From positions 1,488,001 through 1,552,000 of the forward strand of contig NZ_CP115757.1 in the NCBI RefSeq assembly GCF_027912675.1: 64,000 nt of DNA. Reading direction: 5' to 3'. The notes below the pieces were generated by a model that saw nothing but the letters and a program-made list of their open reading frames with translations, searched no databases and was not told where the DNA came from. The stretch comes from Paracoccus sp. SCSIO 75233 (lineage in GTDB: Bacteria; Pseudomonadota; Alphaproteobacteria; Rhodobacterales; Rhodobacteraceae). Both the position numbers and the translations under genes were made by a program. Of the stretch, positions 8,637 through 17,164 are shown piece after piece. Every line of letters starts with the position of its first letter. The stretch's first letter is position 1.

Positions 8637-9772
8637 CAGCGATACCCGGTCACGCCGCCGCCGGGACGCGGGACATATTTGCGGATATGGCGGAAGCCCG
8701 CCGGGTCCAGCTCCGCCAGCGCCTGATAGGGCCGCACCGGAAGGATCAGCGCGCGCTCAACCGCGCTCGCCCCCTGCCCGGCCCCGCCCTGATCCAAGGG
8801 GTCAAGCCGGAATATCTGGCGTTCGGTCACGCCGAAGAACCCGCTGCTTTCCATGACCGCGCGTTCGGCCCGCAATTCCTCGACCGTCAGCGCCATCGCC
8901 CAGTCCTCGCCCGCGGGGGCACGGGCATTGTCCAGCACCTCCCGGATCGGGCCTTCCTGCGTGGTGAATTGCTGCGAATAAATCGGGCCGAGCAGCACGC
9001 GGCGCAGCCGGTGCGGGTGCAGCTTGTCGAAATCCCGGTCAAAGCCCTGCGCAATGGTGACAAGCTGCAACCCCGTCACCGACTGCGCCATCAGATGCGC
9101 CCGCACCTCCGGCCAGCGTTTCGAATCCTCGACCAGAGGCCGCCTGCCGCTGTCGTCGCATTCCATCAGATACAGCACCGGGATATTCAGCTGGCTGTCA
9201 TAGACCGCCCAATGCAGCAGCCAGCGGCGCCGGTTGCCGGCATCGGAGAGCCAGTAGCCCTGCGGGTGCATCTGCGGCCAGAACAGCCCGCCGCGATCGA
9301 GCGCCTCGTAATAAAGCCGCTGCGACATGGCGTATTGCAGCCGCGTCGGAATGGTCAGATCGCCGACGATCTGGCGGATCATGTCATCCTTGATCGACGC
9401 CGTGTCCTGCGTCCGCGCCAGTTGATCCGCCGCCTGCGCCGCATCCGCCGCCATCTGCCCGATCTCCGACCAGACCGGATAGCCGCTTTCATGCACGTCA
9501 ATGGTCAGGAACCGCCTCAGCGGCCCCTCCACCCGGCCCGAGACCAGATATTTCATCGACAGCGCCTCGACCGAGTTCAGCATGGCACGAAGATAGGATT
9601 CGATGATCTCCGTTTCCGTCCGGTTGAACAGCCGGTCGCGCACGGTTTCGGCCAGCACCTCCGGCAGAACCCGCGCGATCAGCCGCAGCTTTTCGAAATA
9701 GCGCCGCGCGACCAGATCGTCCTCAAGCTGCCGGTGATCGGCGTCGAGCGTGCCGGTGCGGTCCTTGCTCAT
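8636..9772 (-). CDS. Conserved hypothetical protein of the AAA+ block
   Basis: 378 residues, soluble, no signal or membrane segment. The N-terminal third is helical (LVARRYFEKLRLIARVLPEVLAE). Residues 170-290 look like a mixed alpha/beta domain with strands WLLHWAVYDSQLNIPVLYLM and VTGLQLVTIAQGFDRDFD. The C-terminus is rich in Pro and Gly (PRPGGGVTGYR). I recognise no named family and no catalytic motif. The stop overlaps the next start by one base (TGATG), and the coiled-coil gene ends 21 bp upstream, so all four genes from 10867 to 6152 form a tight operon. The function is unknown. Confidence 0.72.
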   Translation of the reverse strand: MSKDRTGTLDADHRQLEDDLVARRYFEKLRLIARVLPEVLAETVRDRLFNRTETEIIESYLRAMLNSVEALSMKYLVSGRVEGPLRRFLTIDVHESGYPVWSEIGQMAADAAQAADQLARTQDTASIKDDMIRQIVGDLTIPTRLQYAMSQRLYYEALDRGGLFWPQMHPQGYWLSDAGNRRRWLLHWAVYDSQLNIPVLYLMECDDSGRRPLVEDSKRWPEVRAHLMAQSVTGLQLVTIAQGFDRDFDKLHPHRLRRVLLGPIYSQQFTTQEGPIREVLDNARAPAGEDWAMALTVEELRAERAVMESSGFFGVTERQIFRLDPLDQGGAGQGASAVERALILPVRPYQALAELDPAGFRHIRKYVPRPGGGVTGYR

Positions 9773-9793
9773 CTGTCCTGCCCGCTTACCGGA

Positions 9794-10867
9794 TCAACTG
9801 CCGTAAAGATTGCTGTCGTGTTTCTCGACAATCTCGGCGAAACGGCGCGCAAAACGCTCATCGGCCTTGGCCTTTTCTTCCAGCACCTTGCGGGCAAAGA
9901 CCATGTGATCGCCATGTGCTTCCAGCATATCGGCCATCCGGTCATTCGTCGCGGTGCCGATTGCGGCCATCTGCGCCTGCGCCTCCTGATCGGTTTTCAC
10001 GCCGATTTCGTTGATCCGGTGCGCGACATCCTGCTGCTGCGCGGTTTTCAGCGATTTGGTCAGCGCATCATACAGCACCACGCGCTGCTTGGTGTCCGTT
10101 TGCAGCTTGTTGATGAGCACCATCTGCGTCGCCGCCTGATTCTGAAGGCTGTCGACCCAGGTTTTCCCCGCCTCGATATAGCGTTCCAGGGTCTGCGACT
10201 TGGCAAGTGCGACCTGTTCCTGCTGGATCAGCTCGTTGTGATCCTTGTTGGCATTGGCAAGCTCGGTCTCCAGCTTGGTGCGGTCCGAGGGATCGGTGGT
10301 AGTGGCGACCTTGTTTTCCAGCTCGATCAGCTTCGGGTCCATGGCGCGGATTTTTTCGCGCAGGTCTTCCAGCGTGTCTACCGTCGCCTCGCGCTCGTCC
10401 AGCGTACCGGTCAGGTTCGCCTCGACCTTCGCCTTCTGGTCGTTCAGCTGGGCAAGCTGATCCTGAAGCAGCCGCGTGATGACATCGGATTTGGAGATCA
10501 GATCCTGCAATTTATCGTCGATGGAGGCCGTGCGCAGCCGTTCCTGCCGCATCGATTCCGCCTTGTTGCGAGCGAAAATCCCGACGAAGCTTTCCCATCC
10601 GGTTTTCGAGCGCATCTCCTCAAAATCCTTGGAGAACCCGGCGGTCACATCGTCCAGCCCCATGATGAGTTCGGCGATGTTGGCGTTCATCGTTTCCGTA
10701 TGGGCGTTCACATCCGCGAGCGTCGCGTTTGCGATGTCGATCGAAGGTTCCTCCACCCCCGCATCCGACGCGGCCCGGTCGAGCCTGCTCGTCACCTCCG
10801 CCATTTTCTCCTGCGTCAGGACGATCTGCTTCTGGGTTTCGGATAGCTGCTGGTCGAGCGAGGCCAT
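9794..10867 (-). CDS. Long coiled-coil protein, TelA-like in pattern
   Basis: 357 residues, nearly all helix. Heptad-rich segments run from the first residue (LDQQLSETQKQIVLTQEKMAEV) through residues 150-230 (LREKIRAMDPKLIELENKV) to the end (VFARKVLEEKAKADERF). The central GWESFVGIFARNKAE followed by helices resembles the layout of TelA/KlaA-type toxic-anion-resistance proteins. I see only the architecture, not a firm family signature. The start at 10867 has AGGAGA six to ten bases upstream; the longer frame to 11074 has none and runs into the repeat unit. It is the first gene of the four-gene AAA+ operon, so it would be made first and could be the scaffold or substrate of the ATPase (inference). 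Confidence 0.75.
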   Translation of the reverse strand: MASLDQQLSETQKQIVLTQEKMAEVTSRLDRAASDAGVEEPSIDIANATLADVNAHTETMNANIAELIMGLDDVTAGFSKDFEEMRSKTGWESFVGIFARNKAESMRQERLRTASIDDKLQDLISKSDVITRLLQDQLAQLNDQKAKVEANLTGTLDEREATVDTLEDLREKIRAMDPKLIELENKVATTTDPSDRTKLETELANANKDHNELIQQEQVALAKSQTLERYIEAGKTWVDSLQNQAATQMVLINKLQTDTKQRVVLYDALTKSLKTAQQQDVAHRINEIGVKTDQEAQAQMAAIGTATNDRMADMLEAHGDHMVFARKVLEEKAKADERFARRFAEIVEKHDSNLYGS

Positions 10868-10994
10868 AGGAAGTCTCCTGAAGAATGCGTTGCCCCAGAC
10901 ATTAGACCCTGCGGCCCGGCTTACAAGGGCTGATGGCGGCAAATCGAAACGGCGGGGGCGATCCCGCTGATATGAAGTCCTGAGATGAGGGTCG

Positions 10995-11150
10995 GCGTCC
11001 GGCCGCGGGTGGACGCATCCAACCGCTTCGCTGCACGCTTTATGGTGCAGCCACATCGAACCGCCGTTCGACACGGTCCGGCGAAGAAGCGTCCGCCCGT
11101 GGGGGCGGCCGGACGCTGGCCCGGCGGGCCTGCGGCCCTTTGTTCCGGGC
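10995..11150. repeat. Palindromic intergenic repeat unit, copy 2
   Basis: 156 bp, same orientation and order as the unit at 5976-6130: gcgtccggccgcgggtggac plus gc, a divergent middle, the shared aagaagcgtccgcccg, a second hairpin at 11088-11116, then tttgttccgggc. The middle part (about 11017-11075) differs from copy 1, while the hairpins and the final 15 bases are nearly identical. It occupies most of the 335-bp gap 10868-11202 between the divergent coiled-coil gene and the M20 peptidase gene. I see no gene in that gap. The last bases run close to the peptidase start at 11203, so the unit may lie in the leader of that gene. Confidence 0.7.
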
Positions 11151-11202
11151 AGGACGCTTCGGCATCTGGACAGTCCCCGCCACCCGCGCCAATCTGCGCC
11201 GC

Positions 11203-12492
11203 ATGGAAAAACTGAATACCGCCATTCTCTCCCGCCGCGACGATCTGATCCGCCTCACACAGGATCTGATCCGCATCCCGACGCTGAACCCGCCGGGCCA
11301 GCAATACCGGGAGATCTGCGAATATATCGAGGCCCGCCTTGCCCCGCGCGGCTTCGCTTGCGAGTTGATCCGGGCCAAGGGCGCGCCCGGCGACAGCGAG
11401 ACCTATCCCCGCTGGAATATCCTCGCCCGCCGCAACGGCGCGCGCCCCGGCGAAGCGGTGCATTTCAACTCCCACCATGACGTTGTCGAAATCGGCCACG
11501 GCTGGACCCGCGACCCGCTCGGCGCCGAATACGATGCGGGCGAAGGCCGCATCTACGGGCGCGGCGCCTGCGACATGAAAGGCGGTCTCGCCGCCTCCAT
11601 CATCGCCGCCGAAGCCTTCATCGAAACCTATCCCGACCATGCCGGCCGCGTCGAAATCTCCGCCACCGCTGACGAGGAAACCGGCGGTTACGGCGGCGTC
11701 GCCCATCTGGCCGAACGCGGCGACTTCGCCGATGTCGATCACGTCATCATCCCCGAGCCGCTGCACAAGGACCGCATCTGCCTTGGCCATCGCGGCGTCT
11801 GGTGGGCAGAGATCGAGACGCATGGCCGCATCGCCCACGGCTCCATGCCCTTCCTCGGCGACAGCGCCATCCGCCATATGGGTGCCGTGCTGGAGGAGAT
11901 GGAACAGACGCTCTGGCCGTTGCTCGCCGGAAAACGCACGGAGATGCCGGTGATCCCGGAGGAGGCGCGGTCCTCGACGCTGAACATCAACTCCATCCAC
12001 GGCGGCGAACCCGATCAGGGCCCGGATTACACCGGCCTGCCCGCCCCCTGCGTCCCCGACCGCTGCCGCATCACCATCGACCGGCGCTTCCTGATCGAGG
12101 AGGATCTGGCAGAGGTCAAACGCGAGATCACCGCCCTGATGGAGCGCGTCCGCGCCCGCCGCCCGAATTTCCGCTACGAGATCCGCGACCTGTTCGAGGT
12201 CATCCCCTCCATGACCGACCGCGACGCCCCTGTCGTCCGCACCACTGCCGCCGCTATCGAGCGCGTGCTGGGCAAACAGGCAGGCTACGTCGTCAGCCCC
12301 GGCACCTATGACCAGAAACATATCGACCGCATCGGCAAGCTGAAGAACTGTATCGCCTACGGCCCCGGCGTGCTGGAACTGGCGCATCAGCCGGATGAAT
12401 GGATCGGCGTCGACGACATGCTGGATTCGGCGCGGGTGATGGGGCTGGTGCTGGCGGATCTGCTGGCTGAGGTGTCTGATGCCAGACTTTAG
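11203..12492 (+). CDS. M20 family metallopeptidase (ArgE/DapE-like)
   Basis: 429 residues, cytoplasmic. Di-zinc hydrolase of the acetylornithine deacetylase/succinyl-diaminopimelate desuccinylase family. Visible metal and catalytic blocks are VHFNSHHDVVEIG (His and Asp), GRGACDMKGG (bridging Asp), ADEETGGYGG (catalytic Glu) and HQPDEWIGVDD near the end. It is not possible to assign the substrate; an amide of an N-acyl amino acid is typical, and true ArgE and DapE are usually shorter (about 380). The start at 11203 begins MEKLNTAILSRRDDLIRL, matching the usual N-terminus; the longer frame from 11140 reads into the repeat unit. The next gene overlaps the stop by 14 bp. Confidence 0.85.
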   Translation: MEKLNTAILSRRDDLIRLTQDLIRIPTLNPPGQQYREICEYIEARLAPRGFACELIRAKGAPGDSETYPRWNILARRNGARPGEAVHFNSHHDVVEIGHGWTRDPLGAEYDAGEGRIYGRGACDMKGGLAASIIAAEAFIETYPDHAGRVEISATADEETGGYGGVAHLAERGDFADVDHVIIPEPLHKDRICLGHRGVWWAEIETHGRIAHGSMPFLGDSAIRHMGAVLEEMEQTLWPLLAGKRTEMPVIPEEARSSTLNINSIHGGEPDQGPDYTGLPAPCVPDRCRITIDRRFLIEEDLAEVKREITALMERVRARRPNFRYEIRDLFEVIPSMTDRDAPVVRTTAAAIERVLGKQAGYVVSPGTYDQKHIDRIGKLKNCIAYGPGVLELAHQPDEWIGVDDMLDSARVMGLVLADLLAEVSDARL

Positions 12493-13024
12493 AACGGCGC
12501 TCTCACCATCAGAATTTCGGACGCAGATAGTCGATCCAGCCGTTCTTCGTGGCAAAAGACAGCCGGACTCATTGCTCGACGCATTCTGCGTGATGTGGGC
12601 GATAGACGCCTACGCAACCCACGTCGCCCTAGCTCAACCCGGCATATCAGGGCAAAAGAAAAAAGACGTGGAAATCAACTTCAAGAACAAAGTCGCCGAC
12701 AGTGGTTGTTGGCAATTTCGCCTTATTCGTGAAGCATCAAACGCAACCAAGCATGCAATCCGAGAGAACGCGCACGCCGATGTGTCGGCGAGCGGCTCCG
12801 TCTATTCCAATGACCACAGCAGTTGGAGTGCGTATTTCCAGAGATCGGAACATCGGGGTCGACAGATATTGATTGATATCGAGTGGCAGTTCGATCAGGA
12901 GAAGCGGCGTTGGCGAAATGGAACGGGCGACTACATTCCTGGCAGAGGACCACTGCTCAGAGATGTCCCGGTTCTAAACTTGATACAGCCAGCACTCGAA
13001 GCCATCGATAGCGCATCAGCTTAA
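12479..13024 (+). CDS. Hypothetical protein, atypical composition
   Basis: 181 residues, soluble. The coding sequence is visibly richer in A and T than its neighbours and uses codons such as ata, aaa and tca that are rare nearby, so acquisition by transfer is plausible. It has a helical core with the block RLIREASNATKHAIRENAH, which recalls N-x-x-K-H motifs of some small HEPN-like helical proteins. The spacing is not the canonical R-x4-6-H, so I do not assign it. It overlaps the end of the M20 peptidase gene by 14 bp and has no obvious ribosome-binding site of its own beyond ctgaggtg about 5 bases before ATG. Function unknown. Confidence 0.7.
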   Translation: MPDFRTALSPSEFRTQIVDPAVLRGKRQPDSLLDAFCVMWAIDAYATHVALAQPGISGQKKKDVEINFKNKVADSGCWQFRLIREASNATKHAIRENAHADVSASGSVYSNDHSSWSAYFQRSEHRGRQILIDIEWQFDQEKRRWRNGTGDYIPGRGPLLRDVPVLNLIQPALEAIDSASA

Positions 13025-13071
13025 TCGCATGGCCTCAAGTATTCCGACTTGTCACGCTAGGCATGCAGCCC

Positions 13072-13461
13072 CTACCCCCAGATCGCAGGAAGCACCACAT
13101 CGCGGGTCAGCGGCGCCAGATCATCCGGCATGTCGCCGGACGGGCTGAGCCAGCGGATTTCCTCGATCTCCGCCTGCGCGCTCAGATCGGCCGATGTCTC
13201 CAGCAGGTAGAGTTCCGCGATAACGGTATCGCCGGTCTCATTCGCCGCAGGTGCCTCGAACCGGCCGATATAGGCGGCGTTGCCGTCGGAGGGGGCCAGC
13301 CCCAGCTCTTCCGCAAGCTCACGGTACAGCGCGACCAGCGGTGCCTCGCCGCTGTCGATCTTCCCGCCCGGCTGCATGAAGGCCGAGGTGCCGCGCTTGC
13401 GCACCAGCAAGGTGGCACCATCTGCCCGCATCAGCGCGGCTGCTGCAATATGGACATCCAT
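13072..13461 (-). CDS. Nudix hydrolase
   Basis: 129 residues. The Nudix box is complete: GGKIDSGEAPLVALYRELAE followed by ELGL, fitting G-x5-E-x7-R-E-U-x-E-E-x-G-U. Nudix enzymes hydrolyse nucleoside diphosphates linked to another group in a Mg-dependent way. The MQPGGKID lead-in is typical of small house-cleaning members, but the substrate cannot be deduced. I chose the start at 13461 (MDVHIAAAALMRADG) because the family begins with this strand; the frame extends to 13524 but adds only non-conserved residues. It is convergent with the preceding gene and isolated from others. Confidence 0.88.
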   Translation of the reverse strand: MDVHIAAAALMRADGATLLVRKRGTSAFMQPGGKIDSGEAPLVALYRELAEELGLAPSDGNAAYIGRFEAPAANETGDTVIAELYLLETSADLSAQAEIEEIRWLSPSGDMPDDLAPLTRDVVLPAIWG

Positions 13462-13698
13462 TTTCTGCAATCCCGCCCCTGCGATGCCTCCATAAAGCCA
13501 GAAATCACAATCCACGGCAATCACCGTGACATTAACCGGGATATATGGATGCGGAACGCGGCAGGATTACCACAATAAAGTTGCAAATAATTTACCATTA
13601 TGCCTTAGATCGTCCATGAAATGATGCTGTTTTTCTGATTGGCCTGTTTTCAACCCGGCAATTTCCGCCGCCCGCACTGCTAAGAGCCGAGAGGACGC

Positions 13699-14097
13699 AT
13701 GCGCAGCGAACTGCCACCCGATCATATCCTCATCCTGTTCACCCTGTTTATCGCCTGTCAGGCGGAAATAGGCGCGTGGAGTCAGCAACTCGCCAGCACC
13801 CGGACCCGCAGCACCCGCTATCTTTCCGCCTTCGCCAGCACCTGCGCATTTCTTCTGACATTGGCGGCATTGCTGTTCTGGATTGCAATCATGGTCGGCA
13901 GCGATTGGCGTGTGGAACTGGTGACCGGGGTGATCGCCATTGTCTTTTCGGTCTTCTACGAATTCGTCATTCGCACAGCCCTGTTCTTCGCCCGAAACCT
14001 GCTGACATTCTGGTTTGCATTGCTCGCAGTACCCATTGCGGCGCTGCTTGGTTGGGAAATCTGGACCTATTATTTCAAACCGGCAGAGATTTTCTGA
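13699..14097 (+). CDS. Hypothetical membrane protein
   Basis: 132 residues with four likely membrane helices: about 8-26 (HILILFTLFIACQAEIGAW), 44-66 (STCAFLLTLAALLFWIAIMV), 74-94 (LVTGVIAIVFSVFYEFVI) and 101-122 (LLTFWFALLAVPIAALLGWE). A gagagg sequence lies 7 bases before the ATG. I recognise no family. The gaps on either side (13462-13698 and 14098-14304) contain no gene I can support, so it appears to be a single-gene unit. Confidence 0.65.
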   Translation: MRSELPPDHILILFTLFIACQAEIGAWSQQLASTRTRSTRYLSAFASTCAFLLTLAALLFWIAIMVGSDWRVELVTGVIAIVFSVFYEFVIRTALFFARNLLTFWFALLAVPIAALLGWEIWTYYFKPAEIF

Positions 14098-14304
14098 ACT
14101 CAACCGATCCCGCCCGATCCGAATTCAGCGCAGCCCCCGGTTTCCGCGCGCCACCAGCCGGACCCGGTCACGCAAGGCGCGTTGCCCGCAAGACCTCGCC
14201 TTGCGCAAAAGCCTGCCACGCGGCACGGTGATGCTTCCCCCCGCCCGGCTTTCATGCAAATATGGCCGATAACGGTCCACAGAAGACCACCACCGGGGCA
14301 GCCC

Positions 14305-14598
14305 ATGTCGCAACGCCTGTCGCTTTCGGCGATCATCATCGTTCTGCTGGCCGTGCTGGCCAGTCTCTATTTCGCCTTTGCGGCCGTTCAGGGCCCTTCC
14401 GGGCTGATGCGCCGTGTCCAGCTTGAGGCGGAGACCGAGACATTGCGGGCCGAGCGCGACGAGCTGCAGGCCGAGGTGGACCGGATGAAAAACCTGACGC
14501 ACCGGCTGTCCGACGACTACCTCGATCTCGACCTGCTGGACGAGCGCGCGCGCGAGGTGCTGGGCCTGATCCGCCCGGACGAAGTCATCATCCGCTGA
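14305..14598 (+). CDS. ftsB: FtsB/DivIC-like septum formation initiator protein
   Basis: 97 residues: a short cytoplasmic start, one membrane helix (about 8-27, SAIIIVLLAVLASLYFAFAA), then a periplasmic coiled coil (RVQLEAETETLRAERDELQA) and a tail with LDLLDERAREVLGLIRPDEV. This is the layout and length of FtsB/DivIC, which joins FtsQ and FtsL in the divisome. The ERAREVLG..RPDE ending is the conserved family signature. It stands about 100 bp before pdhA. Placement of a septum-formation-initiator gene directly ahead of the pyruvate dehydrogenase genes is a recurring alphaproteobacterial order, as I recall. The longer frame from 14182 adds a non-hydrophobic extension without family support. 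Confidence 0.8.
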   Translation: MSQRLSLSAIIIVLLAVLASLYFAFAAVQGPSGLMRRVQLEAETETLRAERDELQAEVDRMKNLTHRLSDDYLDLDLLDERAREVLGLIRPDEVIIR

Positions 14599-14696
14599 GA
14601 ATTTGCGGTAACATAGCCGATTGCAGCCCCCGCAGCGATGCGTTACGGATAGTTTAACGCTGAACTATTCCCGTCAGCTTGCAGGAGGTAACCGGT

Positions 14697-15764
14697 ATGG
14701 TCAGGAAACCCGCAGCCAACAAAGCGACAACCAGCAGCAGCACACGCGCGCGCAGCACAACGCCCAGACGGGCGAAGCCGAATGTGTCGAAGGACGAGCT
14801 GCTGAAATATTACAAGGATATGCTTCTTATCCGCCGATTCGAGGAAAAGGCAGGCCAGCTTTACGGCATGGGCCTGATCGGCGGCTTCTGCCACCTTTAT
14901 ATCGGTCAGGAAGCCGTCGTCGTCGGCCTCGAAGCCGCGGCGGAGGAAGGCGACAAGCGCATCACCTCCTACCGCGACCACGGCCATATGCTCGCCTGCG
15001 GCATGAGCCCGGACGGCGTCATGGCCGAACTGACCGGGCGTGAGGGCGGCTTGTCCAAGGGCAAGGGCGGCTCCATGCATATGTTCTCCAAGGAGAAGCA
15101 TTTCTACGGCGGCCACGGCATTGTAGCGGCACAGGTGCCGCTTGGTGCGGGCCTCGCCTTCGCGGATAAATATCTGGAAAACGGCCGCGTCACCTTCACC
15201 TATTTCGGCGACGGTGCCGCCAACCAGGGCCAGGTCTATGAAACCTACAACATGGCCGAGCTTTGGGACCTGCCGGTGATCTTCGTGATCGAGAACAACC
15301 AGTACGCCATGGGCACCTCGGTCAAGCGTTCGACCAAATCGACCACGCTTTTCGGTCGGGGCGAGGCATTCGGCATCCCCGGCGAACAGGTCGACGGCAT
15401 GGATGTGCTGGCGGTCAAGGAAGCCGGTGAGAAAGCCGTCGCCCACTGCCGCGCGGGCAAGGGGCCCTATATCCTCGAAATCATGACCTATCGCTATCGC
15501 GGTCACTCCATGTCCGACCCGGCGAAATACCGCTCCCGCGAGGAGGTGCAGAAGATGCGCGAGGAACGCGACCCGATCGAGGGCATCCGCGCCATGCTGC
15601 TGCAAGGCAAGCACGCGACGGAGGACGATCTGAAATCCATCGACAAGGACATCAAGGAGATCGTCAACAAGGCAGCGGAATTCTCGCGCGAAAGCCCGGA
15701 GCCACCGCTTGAGGAACTCTGGACCGATATTTACGCCGAAGTGGCACCCCAGGAAGAAGCGTAA
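14697..15764 (+). CDS. pdhA: Pyruvate dehydrogenase E1 component, alpha subunit
   Basis: 355 residues. With PdhB it forms the thiamine diphosphate-dependent E1 that decarboxylates pyruvate and acetylates the lipoyl groups. The thiamine pyrophosphate motif is [20 protein letters not shown] followed by [25 protein letters not shown] is the regulatory and active-site loop block of the family. A basic, Ser/Thr-rich N-terminal extension (about 30 residues, [17 protein letters not shown]) precedes the catalytic fold. The ribosome-binding site aggaggt (14683-14689) sits 7 bases before ATG at 14697, which decides this start over the one 18 bases upstream. First gene of pdhA-pdhB-pdhC. Confidence 0.97.
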   Translation: MVRKPAANKATTSSSTRARSTTPRRAKPNVSKDELLKYYKDMLLIRRFEEKAGQLYGMGLIGGFCHLYIGQEAVVVGLEAAAEEGDKRITSYRDHGHMLACGMSPDGVMAELTGREGGLSKGKGGSMHMFSKEKHFYGGHGIVAAQVPLGAGLAFADKYLENGRVTFTYFGDGAANQGQVYETYNMAELWDLPVIFVIENNQYAMGTSVKRSTKSTTLFGRGEAFGIPGEQVDGMDVLAVKEAGEKAVAHCRAGKGPYILEIMTYRYRGHSMSDPAKYRSREEVQKMREERDPIEGIRAMLLQGKHATEDDLKSIDKDIKEIVNKAAEFSRESPEPPLEELWTDIYAEVAPQEEA

Positions 15765-15778
15765 GGGAGGCAATAAGA

Positions 15779-17152
15779 ATGGCTACCGAAATCCTCATGC
15801 CCGCCCTGTCCCCGACCATGGAAGAAGGGACGCTGGCCAAATGGCTGAAAAAAGAAGGCGACACCGTCTCCGCCGGTGACATCATCGCCGAGATTGAAAC
15901 CGATAAGGCGACGATGGAATTCGAAGCCGTGGATGAAGGCATCCTCGGCAAGATCCTGATCGAAGAAGGCAGCGAAGGCGTCAAGGTCAACACCCCGATT
16001 GCCGTGCTGGTCGAAGAAGGCGAAAGCGCCGACGACATCCAGACCGCCGCCCCTGCCGCCAGCGCCGAACCCGCAGCGGCAGAGGCAGCACCCGCCGAAG
16101 CCACCTCCGCCGTCGCAGAGGTGAAGACACCCGAACCTGACCGCTCGCCCGACTGGCCGGAAGGCACGGCGATGAAACAGATGACCGTGCGCGAGGCACT
16201 TCGCGAGGCCATGGCCGAAGAAATGCGCCGCGACGACACCGTGTTCCTGATGGGCGAGGAAGTCGGCGAATATCAGGGCGCGTACAAGATCTCGCAGGGC
16301 CTGTTGGACGAGTTCGGGCCCAAACGCGTCGTTGACACCCCGATCTCGGAACATGGTTTCACCGGCATAGGCGTCGGCGCGGCCTTTGGTGGCCTGCGCC
16401 CGATTGTCGAGTTCATGACTTTCAACTTCGCCATGCAGGCGATGGACCAGATCATCAACTCGGCGGCCAAGACGCTCTACATGTCCGGCGGCCAGATGGG
16501 GGCACCGATGGTGTTCCGCGGCCCGAACGGTGCCGCCGCCCGCGTGGCGGCCCAGCACAGCCAGGATTACGCGGCATGGTTCTCCGCCATCCCCGGCCTC
16601 AAGGTGGTGATGCCCTACAGCGCCGCCGACGCCAAGGGTCTGCTGAAAACCGCCATCCGCGACCCGAACCCGGTGATCTTCCTGGAAAACGAAATCCTCT
16701 ATGGCCGGACCTTCGACGTGCCGGATCTGGAAGATTTCACCATCCCCTTCGGCAAGGCCCGCGTGGCCCGCTCCGGCTCGGACGTGACGATTGTCAGCTT
16801 CGGCATCGGCATGTCCCACGCGCTTGAGGCGGCGGAAACGCTGTCCGGCGACGGAATCGAGGCGGAGGTGATCGACCTGCGCACCCTGCGCCCCATCGAT
16901 TACGGCACGATCATCGAATCGGTCAAGAAGACCAACCGCATGATCACCGTCGAGGAAGGCTTCCCTGTCGGCTCCATCGGCAATCACCTGTCGGCCTATG
17001 TGATGGAACACGCCTTCGACTATCTCGACGCGCCGGTCATCAACTGCACCGGCAAGGACGTGCCGATGCCCTATGCCGCGAACCTCGAAAAACACGCGCT
17101 GATCACCCCGGCGGAAGTGGCCGAGGCCGTGAAAAAAGTGACCTACAAGTAA
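15779..17152 (+). CDS. pdhB: Pyruvate dehydrogenase E1 component, beta subunit with N-terminal lipoyl domain
   Basis: 457 residues. Residues 1-80 are a biotinyl/lipoyl domain with the lipoyl lysine K43 in [11 protein letters not shown]. An Ala/Pro/Glu-rich linker (about 85-125) leads to the E1-beta catalytic domain starting [18 protein letters not shown], with [20 protein letters not shown] and [18 protein letters not shown]. Ordinary E1-beta chains lack the lipoyl domain; its presence is an established trait of several alphaproteobacteria. The gene starts 14 bp after pdhA with aaggga-type ribosome-binding sequence. The lipoyl domain is almost identical to that of PdhC, suggesting duplication or gene conversion inside the operon. 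Confidence 0.97.
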   Translation: MATEILMPALSPTMEEGTLAKWLKKEGDTVSAGDIIAEIETDKATMEFEAVDEGILGKILIEEGSEGVKVNTPIAVLVEEGESADDIQTAAPAASAEPAAAEAAPAEATSAVAEVKTPEPDRSPDWPEGTAMKQMTVREALREAMAEEMRRDDTVFLMGEEVGEYQGAYKISQGLLDEFGPKRVVDTPISEHGFTGIGVGAAFGGLRPIVEFMTFNFAMQAMDQIINSAAKTLYMSGGQMGAPMVFRGPNGAAARVAAQHSQDYAAWFSAIPGLKVVMPYSAADAKGLLKTAIRDPNPVIFLENEILYGRTFDVPDLEDFTIPFGKARVARSGSDVTIVSFGIGMSHALEAAETLSGDGIEAEVIDLRTLRPIDYGTIIESVKKTNRMITVEEGFPVGSIGNHLSAYVMEHAFDYLDAPVINCTGKDVPMPYAANLEKHALITPAEVAEAVKKVTYK

Positions 17153-17164
17153 GGAGCAAGCGAG

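Noticed and set aside
10921..12555. Long open frame of 544 residues on the minus strand opposite the M20 peptidase
   Set aside because: It is a shadow frame of a high-GC gene; the plus strand has all catalytic motifs of the peptidase family.
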